Shown piece by piece: positions 8,059-17,104 of a stretch of 64,000 nt of DNA. Numbering within the stretch: the stretch's first letter is position 1; every line of letters starts with the position of its first letter. The DNA comes from Sphingomonas sp. SUN019 (GTDB taxonomy: Bacteria; Pseudomonadota; Alphaproteobacteria; Sphingomonadales; Sphingomonadaceae): the NCBI RefSeq assembly GCF_024758705.1, contig NZ_CP096971.1, positions 310,001-374,000 on the forward strand. The letters run 5' to 3'. Position numbers and translations under genes: made by a program. The notes under the pieces were generated by a model. That model was given only the letters and a program-made list of their open reading frames with translations. It did not search any database and had not been told where the DNA came from.

Positions 8059-9837
8059 ATGGCGATCGGTCTCGACAATGCAGGTTTTTCTGACGCGCTG
8101 GTGGTGCTGGGCGCTGCCGGATTGGTGATTCCGGCGTTCGCGCGGTTCAAGATCAGTCCGGTGATCGGGTTCATCCTGGTCGGGGTGCTGGTCGGGCCGT
8201 TCGGCCTGGGGCAGCTCGTCGATGCTGCGCCGTGGCTGTATTACGTCACGATCTCAGACCCGCATTCGATCGAGCCTTTCGCAGAGTTCGGCATCATCCT
8301 GCTGTTGTTCTCGATCGGGCTGGAGCTGTCGTTTCGGCGGCTTTGGACGATGCGGCGTTTGGTGTTCGGGACGGGTGCGGCCGAATTGCTGGGCGCAGGC
8401 GTCATCATCGGGATCGCGCTGCACTACATCGGGCAGGATTGGCCGGGCGCGATCGGGCTGGGGCTGGCGTTGGCGCTGTCCTCCACGGCGCTGGTGCTGC
8501 CGTTAGTCGGAACCGCCAGTCCCGTGGGCCGGGCCGCGTTCGCGATGTTGCTGTTCGAGGATCTGGCGCTGGTGCCGATCATCTTCGCGCTGGGTGCGCT
8601 CGCGCCCACCGCTGCGGGTAAAGGATGGGAGGGATTGGCCCACACCGCGATCACCGGCGGCATAACGGTGGTCGCGATCTATATCGCCGGGCGTCTGGTC
8701 CTGCCGCGACTGTTCGCGCAGGCGGCGCGGACGAAGAGCCCGGAGCTGTTCCTGGCCGCGTCGCTGCTGGTCGTTATCGTCGCCAGCGTCGCGACGACCG
8801 CGGCAGGGTTATCACCGATCGTCGGCGCGCTGCTGGCGGGGCTGCTGATCGCCGAAACCGAATATCATAGCGAAGTCGAAGTCATCACCGCGCCGTTCAA
8901 GGGGCTGGCGCTGGGCGTGTTCCTGATCACGGTCGGCATGAGCGTCGACCTGCGTTCGGTCATCGCCAACTGGCCGTCGCTGCTGGCGGCGGTGGTCGGC
9001 GTGGTGGCGGTGAAGACGATCGTTACGTTCCTGCTGCTGCGCATCGCCAACGCGCGGCGCGCAGTGGCGGCGGAGACGGGTTTGCTGATGGGCAGCCCGT
9101 CGGAGACGACGCTGATCGTGCTGACCGCGGCCGCCAGCGCGCAGCTGATTATGCCATCCACCGCGGCGTTCTGGCAGACGGTCACCGCGATCGGGCTGAC
9201 GATCACGCCGTTGCTGGCGAAGCTGGGCCGGGTCGTGGCGCGGCGGATCGAACTTCGCGGCGACACGCCCGACGATCCCGCGATCGAGGGTGATTCGCGC
9301 ACCGTCATCATCGGGTTCGGGCGGGTCGGGCGGATGGTGGCGGAGATGCTGGCGCGCCACGACCAGCCCTATATCGCGATCGAAGCGGACATCGATTCGG
9401 TCGCCGCGGCGCGCGCGGCGGGCTTTCCGGTGATGTTCGGCGATGCAGCGCGCGGCGAGCTGATCGACCGGCTCGATCTGGCCAAGGCGCGCGCACTGAT
9501 CCTGACGATGGACGATCCGGTGCTGTCGGTGCGCCTGGCGCGGCGCGTTCGCGGCAGTGCGCCCGACCTGGTGATCATCGCCCGCGCGCGCGATCCGAAA
9601 CACGCCGCCGAACTCTATAAGGCGGGCGTCACCGATGCGGTGCCCGAAACGCTGGAAAGCTCGCTGCAATTATCGGAAGCGGTGTTGGTCGATCTGGGCG
9701 TGGCGATGGGGCCGGTGATCGCCTCGATCCATGAAAAACGCGACGAACTGCGCGACGCGATCCGGCGCGAGGCGAAGCTGAACCGCGAACCGCGGATACG
9801 GCGCGTGCGGCGGAAAAGCGAGATCGGGAGCCTTTAG
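8059..9837 (+). CDS. CPA2-family K+/H+ antiporter with TrkA-N domain (KefB-like)
   Basis: An inner-membrane monovalent cation:proton antiporter. Residues 1-390 hold about a dozen hydrophobic helices of the Na+/H+ exchanger fold, with GIILLLFSIGLELS near 77-90. A Rossmann TrkA-N regulatory domain starts near residue 412 (TVIIGFGRVGRM) and contains the DA-rich nucleotide-binding strand. Overall form matches KefB/KefC/YbaL. Total length is 592 residues; the last 50 are charged. It lies between two glycosyltransferase genes without obvious operon partners. Confidence 0.9.
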   Translation: MAIGLDNAGFSDALVVLGAAGLVIPAFARFKISPVIGFILVGVLVGPFGLGQLVDAAPWLYYVTISDPHSIEPFAEFGIILLLFSIGLELSFRRLWTMRRLVFGTGAAELLGAGVIIGIALHYIGQDWPGAIGLGLALALSSTALVLPLVGTASPVGRAAFAMLLFEDLALVPIIFALGALAPTAAGKGWEGLAHTAITGGITVVAIYIAGRLVLPRLFAQAARTKSPELFLAASLLVVIVASVATTAAGLSPIVGALLAGLLIAETEYHSEVEVITAPFKGLALGVFLITVGMSVDLRSVIANWPSLLAAVVGVVAVKTIVTFLLLRIANARRAVAAETGLLMGSPSETTLIVLTAAASAQLIMPSTAAFWQTVTAIGLTITPLLAKLGRVVARRIELRGDTPDDPAIEGDSRTVIIGFGRVGRMVAEMLARHDQPYIAIEADIDSVAAARAAGFPVMFGDAARGELIDRLDLAKARALILTMDDPVLSVRLARRVRGSAPDLVIIARARDPKHAAELYKAGVTDAVPETLESSLQLSEAVLVDLGVAMGPVIASIHEKRDELRDAIRREAKLNREPRIRRVRRKSEIGSL

Positions 9838-9944
9838 GTCGGATCGACATCGAGCTGTGGCGGCTGAACGCGGTTCACGCGAAGGCGCGACGGCGCGGGT
9901 GCGCGCTCTATCCTTTGCGCTGATCGCCAGCTAACCGCGGCACG

Positions 9945-11084
9945 ATGCAGCCGTCGGACCTCCGTGTCGCGCTCTCCAGCGGCAATTACAATTATGTCCG
10001 CGACGGTGCCAACCAGGCGTTGAACCTGCTTGTCGGTCATCTGTTGCAGCGCGGCGTCAAGGTGCGGGTTTATTCGCCGACCGTGCGCGAACCCGCCTTT
10101 GCAGCGACGGGCGATCTGGTCGATGTGCCCGCGGTGCCGATGCCGGGCGGTCGCGGGGAATATCGCGTGGCGCGCGGGCTGACGGCGAAAGTGCGCCGCG
10201 ATCTGGCGGCGTTCGCGCCGAACCTGGTTCATGTGTCCGCCCCCGACATCCTCGGGCATCGCGCGCTAAGCTGGGCGCGGGCGCGAGGCACCCCTGCCCT
10301 CGCCTCGCTACATACGCGGTTTGAGATGTATCTGCGCTACTATCACCTTGGCTTTCTCGAGCCGTTGATCGAACGCGCCATGACACGGTTCTACAATCGC
10401 GCCGATCGCGTCGTGGTGCCCGGGGAGAGCATGGCGGCCATGCTGCGCGGTTGGGGCGTGACAACGCCGATCGGCATCTGGTCGCGCGGGATCGACCATG
10501 ATCGCTTCGCGCCCGCACGGCGCGACCTTGCGTGGCGGCGCGCATTGGGAATCGCAGACGGCGACATGGCGATCGGGTTTCTCGGGCGGCTGGTGAAGGA
10601 AAAGGGCCTCGACATCTTCGCCGAGGTGGCGGCCGAACTCACCCGGCGCGGCGTGCCGCACAAGGTGCTGGTGATCGGCGAAGGTCCGGCGCGCGACTGG
10701 TTCGCAGCGCAGGTGCCGGAGGCGGTGTTCGCGGGCTTCCAGTCGGGCGACGATCTGGGCCGCGCGGTTGCGGGCATGGACGTGTTCTTCAACCCCAGCG
10801 TCACCGAGACGTTCGGCAACGTGACGCTGGAAGCGATGGCGTCGGGCGTTCCCGTTGTCGCGGCGCGCGCCACCGGTGCGGTCGACCTGGTCGACGACGG
10901 CGACACCGGGTTCCTTGCGCCGCCGCGCGACGTTGACGCTTACGCCGACGCGATCGCGCGGATCGTCGGCAATCCCGCGTTACGGTGCACGATGGGCGAC
11001 GCCGGCCACGCGAAGGCGGCCGGCTATCGCTGGGACCGGATCAACGAAACGGTCCTGCAGGCGTATCTGGAGATCGCGCGCTAA
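9945..11084 (+). CDS. GT4-family glycosyltransferase (MgtA / alpha-mannosyltransferase-like)
   Basis: GT-B fold glycosyltransferase of 379 residues. The N-terminal half contains SSGNYNYVRDGANQ and HTRFEMYLRYY, a pattern of GDP-mannose-dependent or sulfoquinovosyl-type transferases acting on glycolipids. The C-terminal domain has GRLVKEKGLDIF near 211 and SVTETFGNVTLEAMASGVPV near 285-303, with the EX7E donor-binding motif. The likely job is addition of a hexose to a membrane lipid; the sugar is not certain. The stop overlaps that of the convergent DUF2218 gene by four bases. Confidence 0.85.
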   Translation: MQPSDLRVALSSGNYNYVRDGANQALNLLVGHLLQRGVKVRVYSPTVREPAFAATGDLVDVPAVPMPGGRGEYRVARGLTAKVRRDLAAFAPNLVHVSAPDILGHRALSWARARGTPALASLHTRFEMYLRYYHLGFLEPLIERAMTRFYNRADRVVVPGESMAAMLRGWGVTTPIGIWSRGIDHDRFAPARRDLAWRRALGIADGDMAIGFLGRLVKEKGLDIFAEVAAELTRRGVPHKVLVIGEGPARDWFAAQVPEAVFAGFQSGDDLGRAVAGMDVFFNPSVTETFGNVTLEAMASGVPVVAARATGAVDLVDDGDTGFLAPPRDVDAYADAIARIVGNPALRCTMGDAGHAKAAGYRWDRINETVLQAYLEIAR

Positions 11085-11410
11085 CCGTCGCGCCAATCGA
11101 ACGTCAGCGGCGCTTCGCGGAAGGCGAAACGGTCGAGGTGTCGCGCGACCGCTCCCTTCAGCCCCTCGAGTTGCGCGGGGACGCTGGCGTCGATGCGGAC
11201 ATCGAGTGCGTCGTCGCGTGCGTCGAAGGTCACGAGGCCGTCGCCGGGAAAGTCCGCCCCGCGGGCGTTGCGCGGGAAGACGACGGTGCCGTGGTCGGCG
11301 GTGAACTCGACCGCCAGATTGTGCGTCCAGTGTTTGCACAATTGCTGAAGGTAACGGCTGGCCGAGGCAGTCGGGACCGCGGCGATGGCGCTGACGTTCG
11401 CTTCACTCAC
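11081..11410 (-). CDS. DUF2218 domain protein
   Basis: A 109-residue cytoplasmic protein with the DUF2218 pattern: ASRYLQQLCKHW near the N-terminus, then the strand-rich segment ending RFAFREAPLTFDWR. The biochemical role of the family is unknown; members often sit beside PadR regulators or siderophore genes. It starts at a GTG sharing bases with the PadR stop (GTGA), so the two form a coupled pair and probably respond to the same signal. Confidence 0.8.
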   Translation of the reverse strand: MSEANVSAIAAVPTASASRYLQQLCKHWTHNLAVEFTADHGTVVFPRNARGADFPGDGLVTFDARDDALDVRIDASVPAQLEGLKGAVARHLDRFAFREAPLTFDWRDG

Positions 11411-12000
11411 CGCAACCGCTCGATCTTTTGCGCCACCTCGTCGATCAGCGCCGCGATGTCGTGGAGCGTTTCGTCCGAAAATTCGCCGCGCGTGACGCGG
11501 TTGCCGAGCGCGACCTTCAGATTGCCCATCGCGCGGCGGATCGGCGCGCCGTCCGCGCGAGTCGCCTCCGCCCCTACACCTTCGAGCCGGGCCATCAGCG
11601 CTTCGACCTGTTCACGATTTTCCTCGAGGTGCATCGCACCCTCCGGCGTGACCGCATAGCGCTTGCGATTGTCGTCCGACGGTTCACTGGCGATCAGGCC
11701 CATTTCGTCGAGCAGGGTCAGCGTGGGGTAAACGACGCCGGGCGACGGCGCATAGCTGCCGCCAGTCATGTCCTCGATCGCGCGGATAAGCTCGTATCCG
11801 TGCCGCGATTCGTCCGCGATCAGCTTCAGCAGCACCAGCCGCAGTTCGCCGCCGTCGAACATCCGCCGTCCGCGACCGCCGCCGCGGCCACGCCCGCTCG
11901 TGCTGGCGCTGAACCCGTCGGTTTCCCATTTGAAGCTCCAGGGACCGCGCGACCACCCCCCGCTGCGGGGGCCGCAGCCCCGTCCATACATATGAAACAT
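11407..12000 (-). CDS. PadR-family transcriptional regulator
   Basis: A 197-residue repressor-type protein. After a Gly/Arg/Trp-rich leader (residues 1-46) the winged-helix begins at LRLVLLKLIADESRHGYELI, with the family motif GVVYPTLTLLDEMGLI recognising DNA, and a C-terminal helix for dimerisation. The start is the ATG at 12000 with GGAGAG seven bases upstream; a second in-frame ATG is at 11991. The palindrome at 12031 fits autoregulation. The Gly-rich leader is typical of the YqjI-like branch. It is coupled to DUF2218 downstream and divergent from rarA. Confidence 0.9.
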   Translation of the reverse strand: MFHMYGRGCGPRSGGWSRGPWSFKWETDGFSASTSGRGRGGGRGRRMFDGGELRLVLLKLIADESRHGYELIRAIEDMTGGSYAPSPGVVYPTLTLLDEMGLIASEPSDDNRKRYAVTPEGAMHLEENREQVEALMARLEGVGAEATRADGAPIRRAMGNLKVALGNRVTRGEFSDETLHDIAALIDEVAQKIERLR

Positions 12001-12030
12001 CGATACTCTCCGTCTATTCCCGATAGTGCA

Positions 12031-12042
12031 AAGATATATCTT
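12031..12042. promoter_or_regulatory. Palindromic operator, probably for PadR
   Basis: AAGATATATCTT is a perfect 12-base palindrome in the 99-base gap between the divergent PadR and rarA genes, about 30 bases before the PadR start. ATAT-centred palindromes are the usual autoregulatory sites of PadR/YqjI-type repressors. It stands out in GC-rich DNA. Confidence 0.55.
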
Positions 12043-12099
12043 AGACTGTTTTCGGCAAGAGGCGGTGCGAAATTTTTTCGCGCCCCTTATGTTGCATGC

Positions 12100-13419
12100 A
12101 TGGCCGATCTGTTTGCGGGGTTCGAACCCGCCGCTCCCGACACCCCTGCCGCGCCCGATGCGCCGCTCGCCGACCGGTTGCGGCCGCGCGCGCTGGAGGA
12201 GGTGGTCGGGCAGGAGCATCTGACCGGACTGGAAGGCGCGATCGGACGCATGGTGGCGGCGGGGCGGCTGTCGTCCATGATCCTGTGGGGACCACCGGGG
12301 ACGGGAAAGACGACGATCGCGCGGTTGCTGGCGGCTGCGGTCGACCTGCGATTCGTCGCGATTTCGGCGGTGTTTTCGGGGGTGGCGGACCTGAAGAAGG
12401 CGTTCGCGGAGGCGCGCGACCACGCGCGCGTGGGTAAGCGAACGTTGTTGTTCGTGGACGAAATCCACCGCTTCAATCGCGCGCAGCAGGATGGGTTCCT
12501 GCCCTATGTCGAGGACGGCACGGTGACATTGGTCGGGGCGACGACCGAGAATCCCTCGTTCGAGTTGAATGCCGCGTTGCTCAGCCGGGCGCAGGTGCTG
12601 ATCCTCCACCGGCTCGATCGCGCCGCGCTGGAGAAATTGCTCGACCGTGCGGAGGAAGTCGCAGGCCTCCTGCCCCTCACCCCGCCCGCGCGCGATGCGC
12701 TGGTCGCCAGCGCCGACGGCGACGGACGGTTCCTGCTCAATCAGGCGGAGACGATCCTGTCGGTCGGGCTGACGGAACCGCTTGATCCCGCTGGTTTGTC
12801 AGGGTTTCTTCAACGCCGCGTCGCGGTGTACGACAAGGATCGCGAGGGGCATTACAACCTGATCAGCGCGCTGCACAAATCGATCCGCGGGTCCGATCCA
12901 CAGGCCGCGCTTTACTATCTCGCGCGGATGCTGACCGCGGGGGAGGAACCACTCTATCTGCTCCGCCGCCTGACGCGCGCGGCGGTGGAGGATGTCGGGC
13001 TCGCCGATCCGCAGGCGCTGGTGCAGTGCATCGCCGCCAAGGACACGTATGATTTCCTCGGTTCGCCGGAAGGGGAACTGGCGATCGCGCAGGCGTGCCT
13101 GTACCTCGCCACCGCGCCAAAATCGAACGCAGCGTACGCCGCGCAGAAGAAGGCGTGGCGGACCGCGAAGGAGACGGGATCGCTGATGCCGCCCGCCAAT
13201 ATCCTGAACGCGCCGACGAAGCTGATGCGCGATATCGGATACGGCAAGGGTTACGCCTACGATCACGATGCCGAGGACGGTTTTTCGGGCGCGAACTATT
13301 GGCCCGACGAACTGCCGCCGCAAACCTTCTACGAACCGACCGAACGCGGTTTCGAAAAGCGGCTTGCCGAGCGGCTGGCGTGGTGGGAGGAACGCCGCCG
13401 TGAGATACGCGATACGTAA
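12100..13419 (+). CDS. rarA: Replication-associated recombination protein A (MgsA/RarA)
   Basis: A AAA+ ATPase acting at stalled replication forks. The 439-residue protein starts MADLFAGFEPAAP and has DRLRPRALEEVVGQEHL, Walker A GPPGTGKTT at about residues 64-72, Walker B LLFVDEIHRFN near 117-127, sensor GATTENPSFELN near 145, and the tetramerisation domain. The frame stays open upstream to 11428, but similarity starts at this ATG. The 3' end overlaps the next gene by 20 bases. No GTTC-N7-GTTC box is seen in its promoter. Confidence 0.95.
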   Translation: MADLFAGFEPAAPDTPAAPDAPLADRLRPRALEEVVGQEHLTGLEGAIGRMVAAGRLSSMILWGPPGTGKTTIARLLAAAVDLRFVAISAVFSGVADLKKAFAEARDHARVGKRTLLFVDEIHRFNRAQQDGFLPYVEDGTVTLVGATTENPSFELNAALLSRAQVLILHRLDRAALEKLLDRAEEVAGLLPLTPPARDALVASADGDGRFLLNQAETILSVGLTEPLDPAGLSGFLQRRVAVYDKDREGHYNLISALHKSIRGSDPQAALYYLARMLTAGEEPLYLLRRLTRAAVEDVGLADPQALVQCIAAKDTYDFLGSPEGELAIAQACLYLATAPKSNAAYAAQKKAWRTAKETGSLMPPANILNAPTKLMRDIGYGKGYAYDHDAEDGFSGANYWPDELPPQTFYEPTERGFEKRLAERLAWWEERRREIRDT

Positions 13420-14809
13420 CACTGCGCTGGCGGCTATCCTTCTGGCCGCCACCACCCCCGCCGCTGCACAGCAGCCGATCGCGGTGCGTCCGACGATCGA
13501 CACCGCCTACACCCGCGCGATCGCTGCCGGATACAAGGCGGCGATGCTTTGTTCGAGCGTGTTCAACGCCGGGCGCAACGAGGCGCAGATCGAACGCGAC
13601 GAACTGCGCGGCATCTATCCCGATTATGCCGCGATCGTCCCCACGCTGGCGGCGACGGTCGACCGTCGGCGCGCGGTCGTGACGGTCGCGTGGTCCAGCA
13701 ATTTGCCCCCGCGCCGCGCCGAATGGTCGCGCGGCAAAGGCTGCACGACAATGCCGATCGGCGCTTTCCCGCCGCCAGTCGTCAACAGCTTCAGGACGCC
13801 GCCCAGCCCTGCGCCCGCTGATCCGCGGCCGTGGCCGATGGGCGACGGCGGGATCGTGCCCCGCCCTGCCCCCGCGCTGGGCGAAGCGGTCGCCAGAGCG
13901 TTCGACCGCAGCACCTATGGCCGTGGATCGGAGACGGTCGGCGTCGTGATCCTGCGCGACGGGCGAATCGTCGCCGAACGCTATCGCGAGGGTTTCGGGC
14001 CTTTCGTATCGAACCGCACCTGGTCGGTGGCGAAGAGTATCGCCGGGATGGCGATCGGCGCAGCGCAGGCCGAGCGCCGGATCGACGTCGCCGCGCGCGT
14101 GCGAATTCCCGAATGGGGCGCGTGGCCACGCGATCCACGCGTTGCGCTCACCACCGACCAATTGCTGCGGATGTCGTCGGGCCTGCATAGCGCGACCGCG
14201 GGCAATCGTACCGATGCGGTCTATTTCGGCGGCACCGCCGTCACCGAAGAAACAACCGGCTGGCCGCTGGAGGCGCAGCCCGGCACGCGCTTTCGCTACG
14301 CCAACAACGACATCCTCCTCGCGGTGCGGGGTCTGCGCGCCAGCATGAACGACGATCGCGCCTATGCCGCCCTGATGCCGTCTTTCTTCGCGCGGCTGGG
14401 GATGACGCACAGCGTTGCCGAGACCGACTGGCGCGGCAACTACATTCTGTCGTCTCAGGTCTGGTCGACCGCGCGCGATCTGGCGCGATTCGGGCTGTTC
14501 ATGGCGCAGGACGGCGTATGGCAGGGCCAGCGCATCCTGCCCGCGGGCTGGATGGCGCAATCGATCCGCCCGGTCGGACCGCAGCCCGAGGGACGCGAAG
14601 GATATGGCCGGACGTTGTGGCTGTTCGGACCACAGCAGGGCCTGCCCGCGGGCAGCTACGCCGCGCAGGGCAATCGTGGGCAATATGTGATGGTGATCCC
14701 GTCGCACCGCCTGGTCATCGTCCGTCGCGGCGAGGACGGCGGGGCAGCGCGGTTCGAAATCGCGCGTTTCGCGGCGGACGTGATGCGGGATGCGGCCGGT
14801 CGCCGCTGA
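13400..14809 (+). CDS. Exported beta-lactamase-fold serine hydrolase
   Basis: Member of the class C beta-lactamase/penicillin-binding-protein-like hydrolase family; substrate unknown. The GTG start at 13400 has GGAGG ten bases upstream and gives a Sec signal peptide (about residues 1-23, cut after AAA). Catalytic motifs are SVAKS (S-x-x-K, near 209), YANN (Y-x-N, near 300) and a QGNRGQY segment near 423 in place of the KTG box. An extra 150-residue N-terminal part lies before the hydrolase core. It overlaps rarA by 20 bases and the next gene by 20 bases, so the three may be co-transcribed. Confidence 0.85.
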   Translation: MRYAIRNTALAAILLAATTPAAAQQPIAVRPTIDTAYTRAIAAGYKAAMLCSSVFNAGRNEAQIERDELRGIYPDYAAIVPTLAATVDRRRAVVTVAWSSNLPPRRAEWSRGKGCTTMPIGAFPPPVVNSFRTPPSPAPADPRPWPMGDGGIVPRPAPALGEAVARAFDRSTYGRGSETVGVVILRDGRIVAERYREGFGPFVSNRTWSVAKSIAGMAIGAAQAERRIDVAARVRIPEWGAWPRDPRVALTTDQLLRMSSGLHSATAGNRTDAVYFGGTAVTEETTGWPLEAQPGTRFRYANNDILLAVRGLRASMNDDRAYAALMPSFFARLGMTHSVAETDWRGNYILSSQVWSTARDLARFGLFMAQDGVWQGQRILPAGWMAQSIRPVGPQPEGREGYGRTLWLFGPQQGLPAGSYAAQGNRGQYVMVIPSHRLVIVRRGEDGGAARFEIARFAADVMRDAAGRR

Positions 14810-15653
14810 TCGTTTCACGCGATTCGTCGCGATCGACTGGTCGGGCGCGAAGGGCGATCGGCATCGCGGCATTGCGGTCGCCGAATGCGGCGCGGGCGAC
14901 GCCGCGCCGACCTTGGTCATCCCCGAAGGCGGCGTCTGGTCGCGCACCGGCGTGCTCGAATGGCTGCTCACGCAGCGCGAGGAGCCGCTGCTGTCCGGTT
15001 TCGATTTCAGTTTCTCCGCGCCGTTCGTCGCGCGCGGCGCGCACCTGCCGGGCGAGACCGAGACCGCCGACGCGCGTGCTTTGTGGGCGTATGTCGATAT
15101 GCACAGCGACGATGCCGATCTGGGCGCGGCGTCGTTTCTGGAGGCGCGGCGCGGGCGGCATTTCTATCTAGGCGCGGCGGATGGGACGAAGCGCGATTTC
15201 CTTCTTTGGCGGTCGTGCGAGGTGGCGGGTGACGGGACGACCAAGCCCTCCACCGTGTACGACGCGATCGGCGCGGCACAGGTGGCGAAGGCGAGTTTCG
15301 CCGGGATGCGGCTGCTCCACCGTCTGGACGGGCGAATCGCGATCTGGCCGTTCGATCCGGTTCCGGCATCGGGTGCGCTGGTGGTCGAAATCTACACCGC
15401 CATCGCCGCGCGCGCCGCAGGTTTGCGCAAGGGGACGAGCAAGGTTCGCACCTCCGCCGCGCTCGACGATGCGTTGGCGGCGACCGGTAGCCGCCCGCAC
15501 GCCCCTCTCCCCCGCTATGACGACCATGCGACCGACGCGATCCTGACCGCGGCATGGCTACGCGCCAACGCCGCGCGCGCCGATCTGTGGTCGCCGGCCG
15601 GCATGACCGATCATGTCGCTCAAACCGAAGGCTGGACCTTCGGTGTTCAGTGA
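14790..15653 (+). CDS. DUF429-like protein (RNase H-like fold predicted)
   Basis: A 287-residue cytoplasmic protein beginning with a short lead then FVAIDWSGAKGD, an RNase H-like first strand with its acidic residue. It ends with a YDDHATDAILTAAWLRA segment like the last helix of DUF429-type predicted nucleases. Function is not known. The start ATG is inside the end of the hydrolase gene (20-base overlap). Base use is like that of its neighbours. The DUF429 assignment is from memory of the pattern and is moderate. Confidence 0.65.
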   Translation: MRPVAADRFTRFVAIDWSGAKGDRHRGIAVAECGAGDAAPTLVIPEGGVWSRTGVLEWLLTQREEPLLSGFDFSFSAPFVARGAHLPGETETADARALWAYVDMHSDDADLGAASFLEARRGRHFYLGAADGTKRDFLLWRSCEVAGDGTTKPSTVYDAIGAAQVAKASFAGMRLLHRLDGRIAIWPFDPVPASGALVVEIYTAIAARAAGLRKGTSKVRTSAALDDALAATGSRPHAPLPRYDDHATDAILTAAWLRANAARADLWSPAGMTDHVAQTEGWTFGVQ

Positions 15654-15696
15654 AGCATTAGCGGCAGATCGCGATCGGGCCTATGCCCGTCGCCAC

Positions 15697-15772
15697 GCCG
15701 GTTTAGCTCAGCTGGTAGAGCAGCGGTTTTGTAAACCGAAGGTCGCGGGTTCGATTCCTGCAACCGGCACCA
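15697..15772 (+). tRNA. tRNA-Thr (anticodon TGT)
   Basis: A 76-base cloverleaf: acceptor GCCGGTT (15697-15703) pairs with AACCGGC (15762-15768), the D arm is TAGCTCAGCTGGTAGAGCA, the anticodon loop is TTTGTAA with TGT, the T arm contains GGTTCGATTCC, and CCA is encoded at 15770-15772. The gene reads ACA-family Thr codons. No integrase or att-like repeat lies nearby. Confidence 0.97.
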
Positions 15773-15892
15773 TTACCCCATCCGTCAGGATCAGAATCAT
15801 TCGTTGGCAGCGCTACGTCCGATTGCACCAAAGGATGAAGGTCGCCGGTATCAGGTTGCGCTATACCGCCGGAAACGGAGCAGATACGTGAA

Positions 15893-17104
15893 GTGAAGGT
15901 GCCGCGCCATACCGCCGCGATCGGCATCGCCGGGCTGATCGCATCGATCCTCGGCTTTGCGGTCGCGCTGGTCATCACGATTGATCAGGCCGCGCTGCAT
16001 TTTCGCCGCGCCGCGCTGGCGCAGGCGCAATTCGCGTCGGTGCTCCGGATCGGGAGCCTGGCCGGATCGGGCGATAGCGCGGCTGTCGATAACCTCCTGA
16101 CCACGTACCGGAGACAGATCGCGGACGAAGCCGAACTGGTGCCCCGCGCCGATCATGCGACGGAAACCGGCATGGCCGCGCGCCTAATGTCGCTCTCCGA
16201 TCGCGCCACGGATCCGGCGACTCGGGCCGAGATCGATCGGATCGTCGCGGCCACCATCGTCCGTGAGCGCGGCGAAGCGTTGGTCGAGGCGGATGCGATG
16301 GCGATGCTGCGACGTCGCGCATGGTGGCTGACCGGATTGCTGACGCTCGCTGCGATCGGCTCCGCACTGCTGGGCGGAGCGGGGTTGCTGCGCGCCAATC
16401 GGCGGCTGACGCGCGACGTCGCGCGGCGCACGGCGGAGATTGCAGCGATCGACGCGTCGCGGCGGCTGTTCTTCGCCAAGGCGAGTCACGAGCTTCGCAC
16501 TCCCGTTACGGTCATGCGCGGCGAGGCGGAGGTGGCGTTGTCGCTGCCAGGCAGCGAGGCGGATGCGCTACGCCACGTCATCGCGCAGGCCGAGTTTCTG
16601 GATCACCGCATCGCCGAGTTGCTGGCGCTGGCGCAGGCGGAGGATGGAGAAATCCGGCTGACCTTCGAACGCGCCGATCTGGGTGAGATCGCCACCGCAG
16701 CCGGTAACGCGGTCGCGGGTTATGCACGATCGAACAACGTCGGGATCGTCATCGATCGCGACGCCGCCTCCACGATCCGGGGCGATCGCCGGTGGCTGAC
16801 GCAGGCGCTGATCGCAGTGCTGGACAATGCGATCAAATTCTCGACGGCCGGAAGCGCGGTGCGCATCGCCGTGTCGGGAAGCGGGATTGCGGTAACGGAC
16901 ACCGGGATCGGTTTGCTGCCGCACGCCGTACCGCGCATATTCGACGCTTTCTATCAGGCGAGCGGCGATCCGGCGCGCGGCGGCAGCGGACTGGGGCTCG
17001 CGCTGGCGCGCTGGGTGATCGAACGCCACGACGGCACGATCGCCGCGGCGAACCGTGAAGGAGGAGGATGCGTGGTCACGATGGCGCTGCCGGTGACGGT
17101 ATGA
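15893..17104 (+). CDS. Sensor histidine kinase
   Basis: Inner-membrane sensor of 403 residues. Transmembrane helices are at about 8-30 and 145-166, enclosing a roughly 115-residue periplasmic sensing domain of unrecognised type. The HisKA box FFAKASHELRTP puts the phosphorylated His at residue 199. The ATPase domain shows the N box (LDNAIKFS), DTGIGL and GGSGLGLALA. The GTG start has GGAAACGGAG upstream. Its stop overlaps the response regulator start (ATGA). The kinase-before-regulator order is unusual, and a TonB receptor follows, so the signal may be an outer-membrane-imported nutrient or metal. Confidence 0.9.
   Translation: MKVPRHTAAIGIAGLIASILGFAVALVITIDQAALHFRRAALAQAQFASVLRIGSLAGSGDSAAVDNLLTTYRRQIADEAELVPRADHATETGMAARLMSLSDRATDPATRAEIDRIVAATIVRERGEALVEADAMAMLRRRAWWLTGLLTLAAIGSALLGGAGLLRANRRLTRDVARRTAEIAAIDASRRLFFAKASHELRTPVTVMRGEAEVALSLPGSEADALRHVIAQAEFLDHRIAELLALAQAEDGEIRLTFERADLGEIATAAGNAVAGYARSNNVGIVIDRDAASTIRGDRRWLTQALIAVLDNAIKFSTAGSAVRIAVSGSGIAVTDTGIGLLPHAVPRIFDAFYQASGDPARGGSGLGLALARWVIERHDGTIAAANREGGGCVVTMALPVTV

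Noticed and set aside
12120..12135. GTTC and GAAC half-sites near the rarA start as an SOS box
   Set aside because: Half-sites are adjacent, not spaced by seven bases, and lie inside the coding sequence.
12863..14971. Long minus-strand open frame opposite rarA and the serine hydrolase
   Set aside because: Low-complexity, Arg-rich translation without motifs; the plus-strand genes have clear catalytic residues.
15697..15772. tRNA-Thr as an integration site for a mobile island
   Set aside because: No integrase, no duplicated tRNA end and no composition shift on either side.
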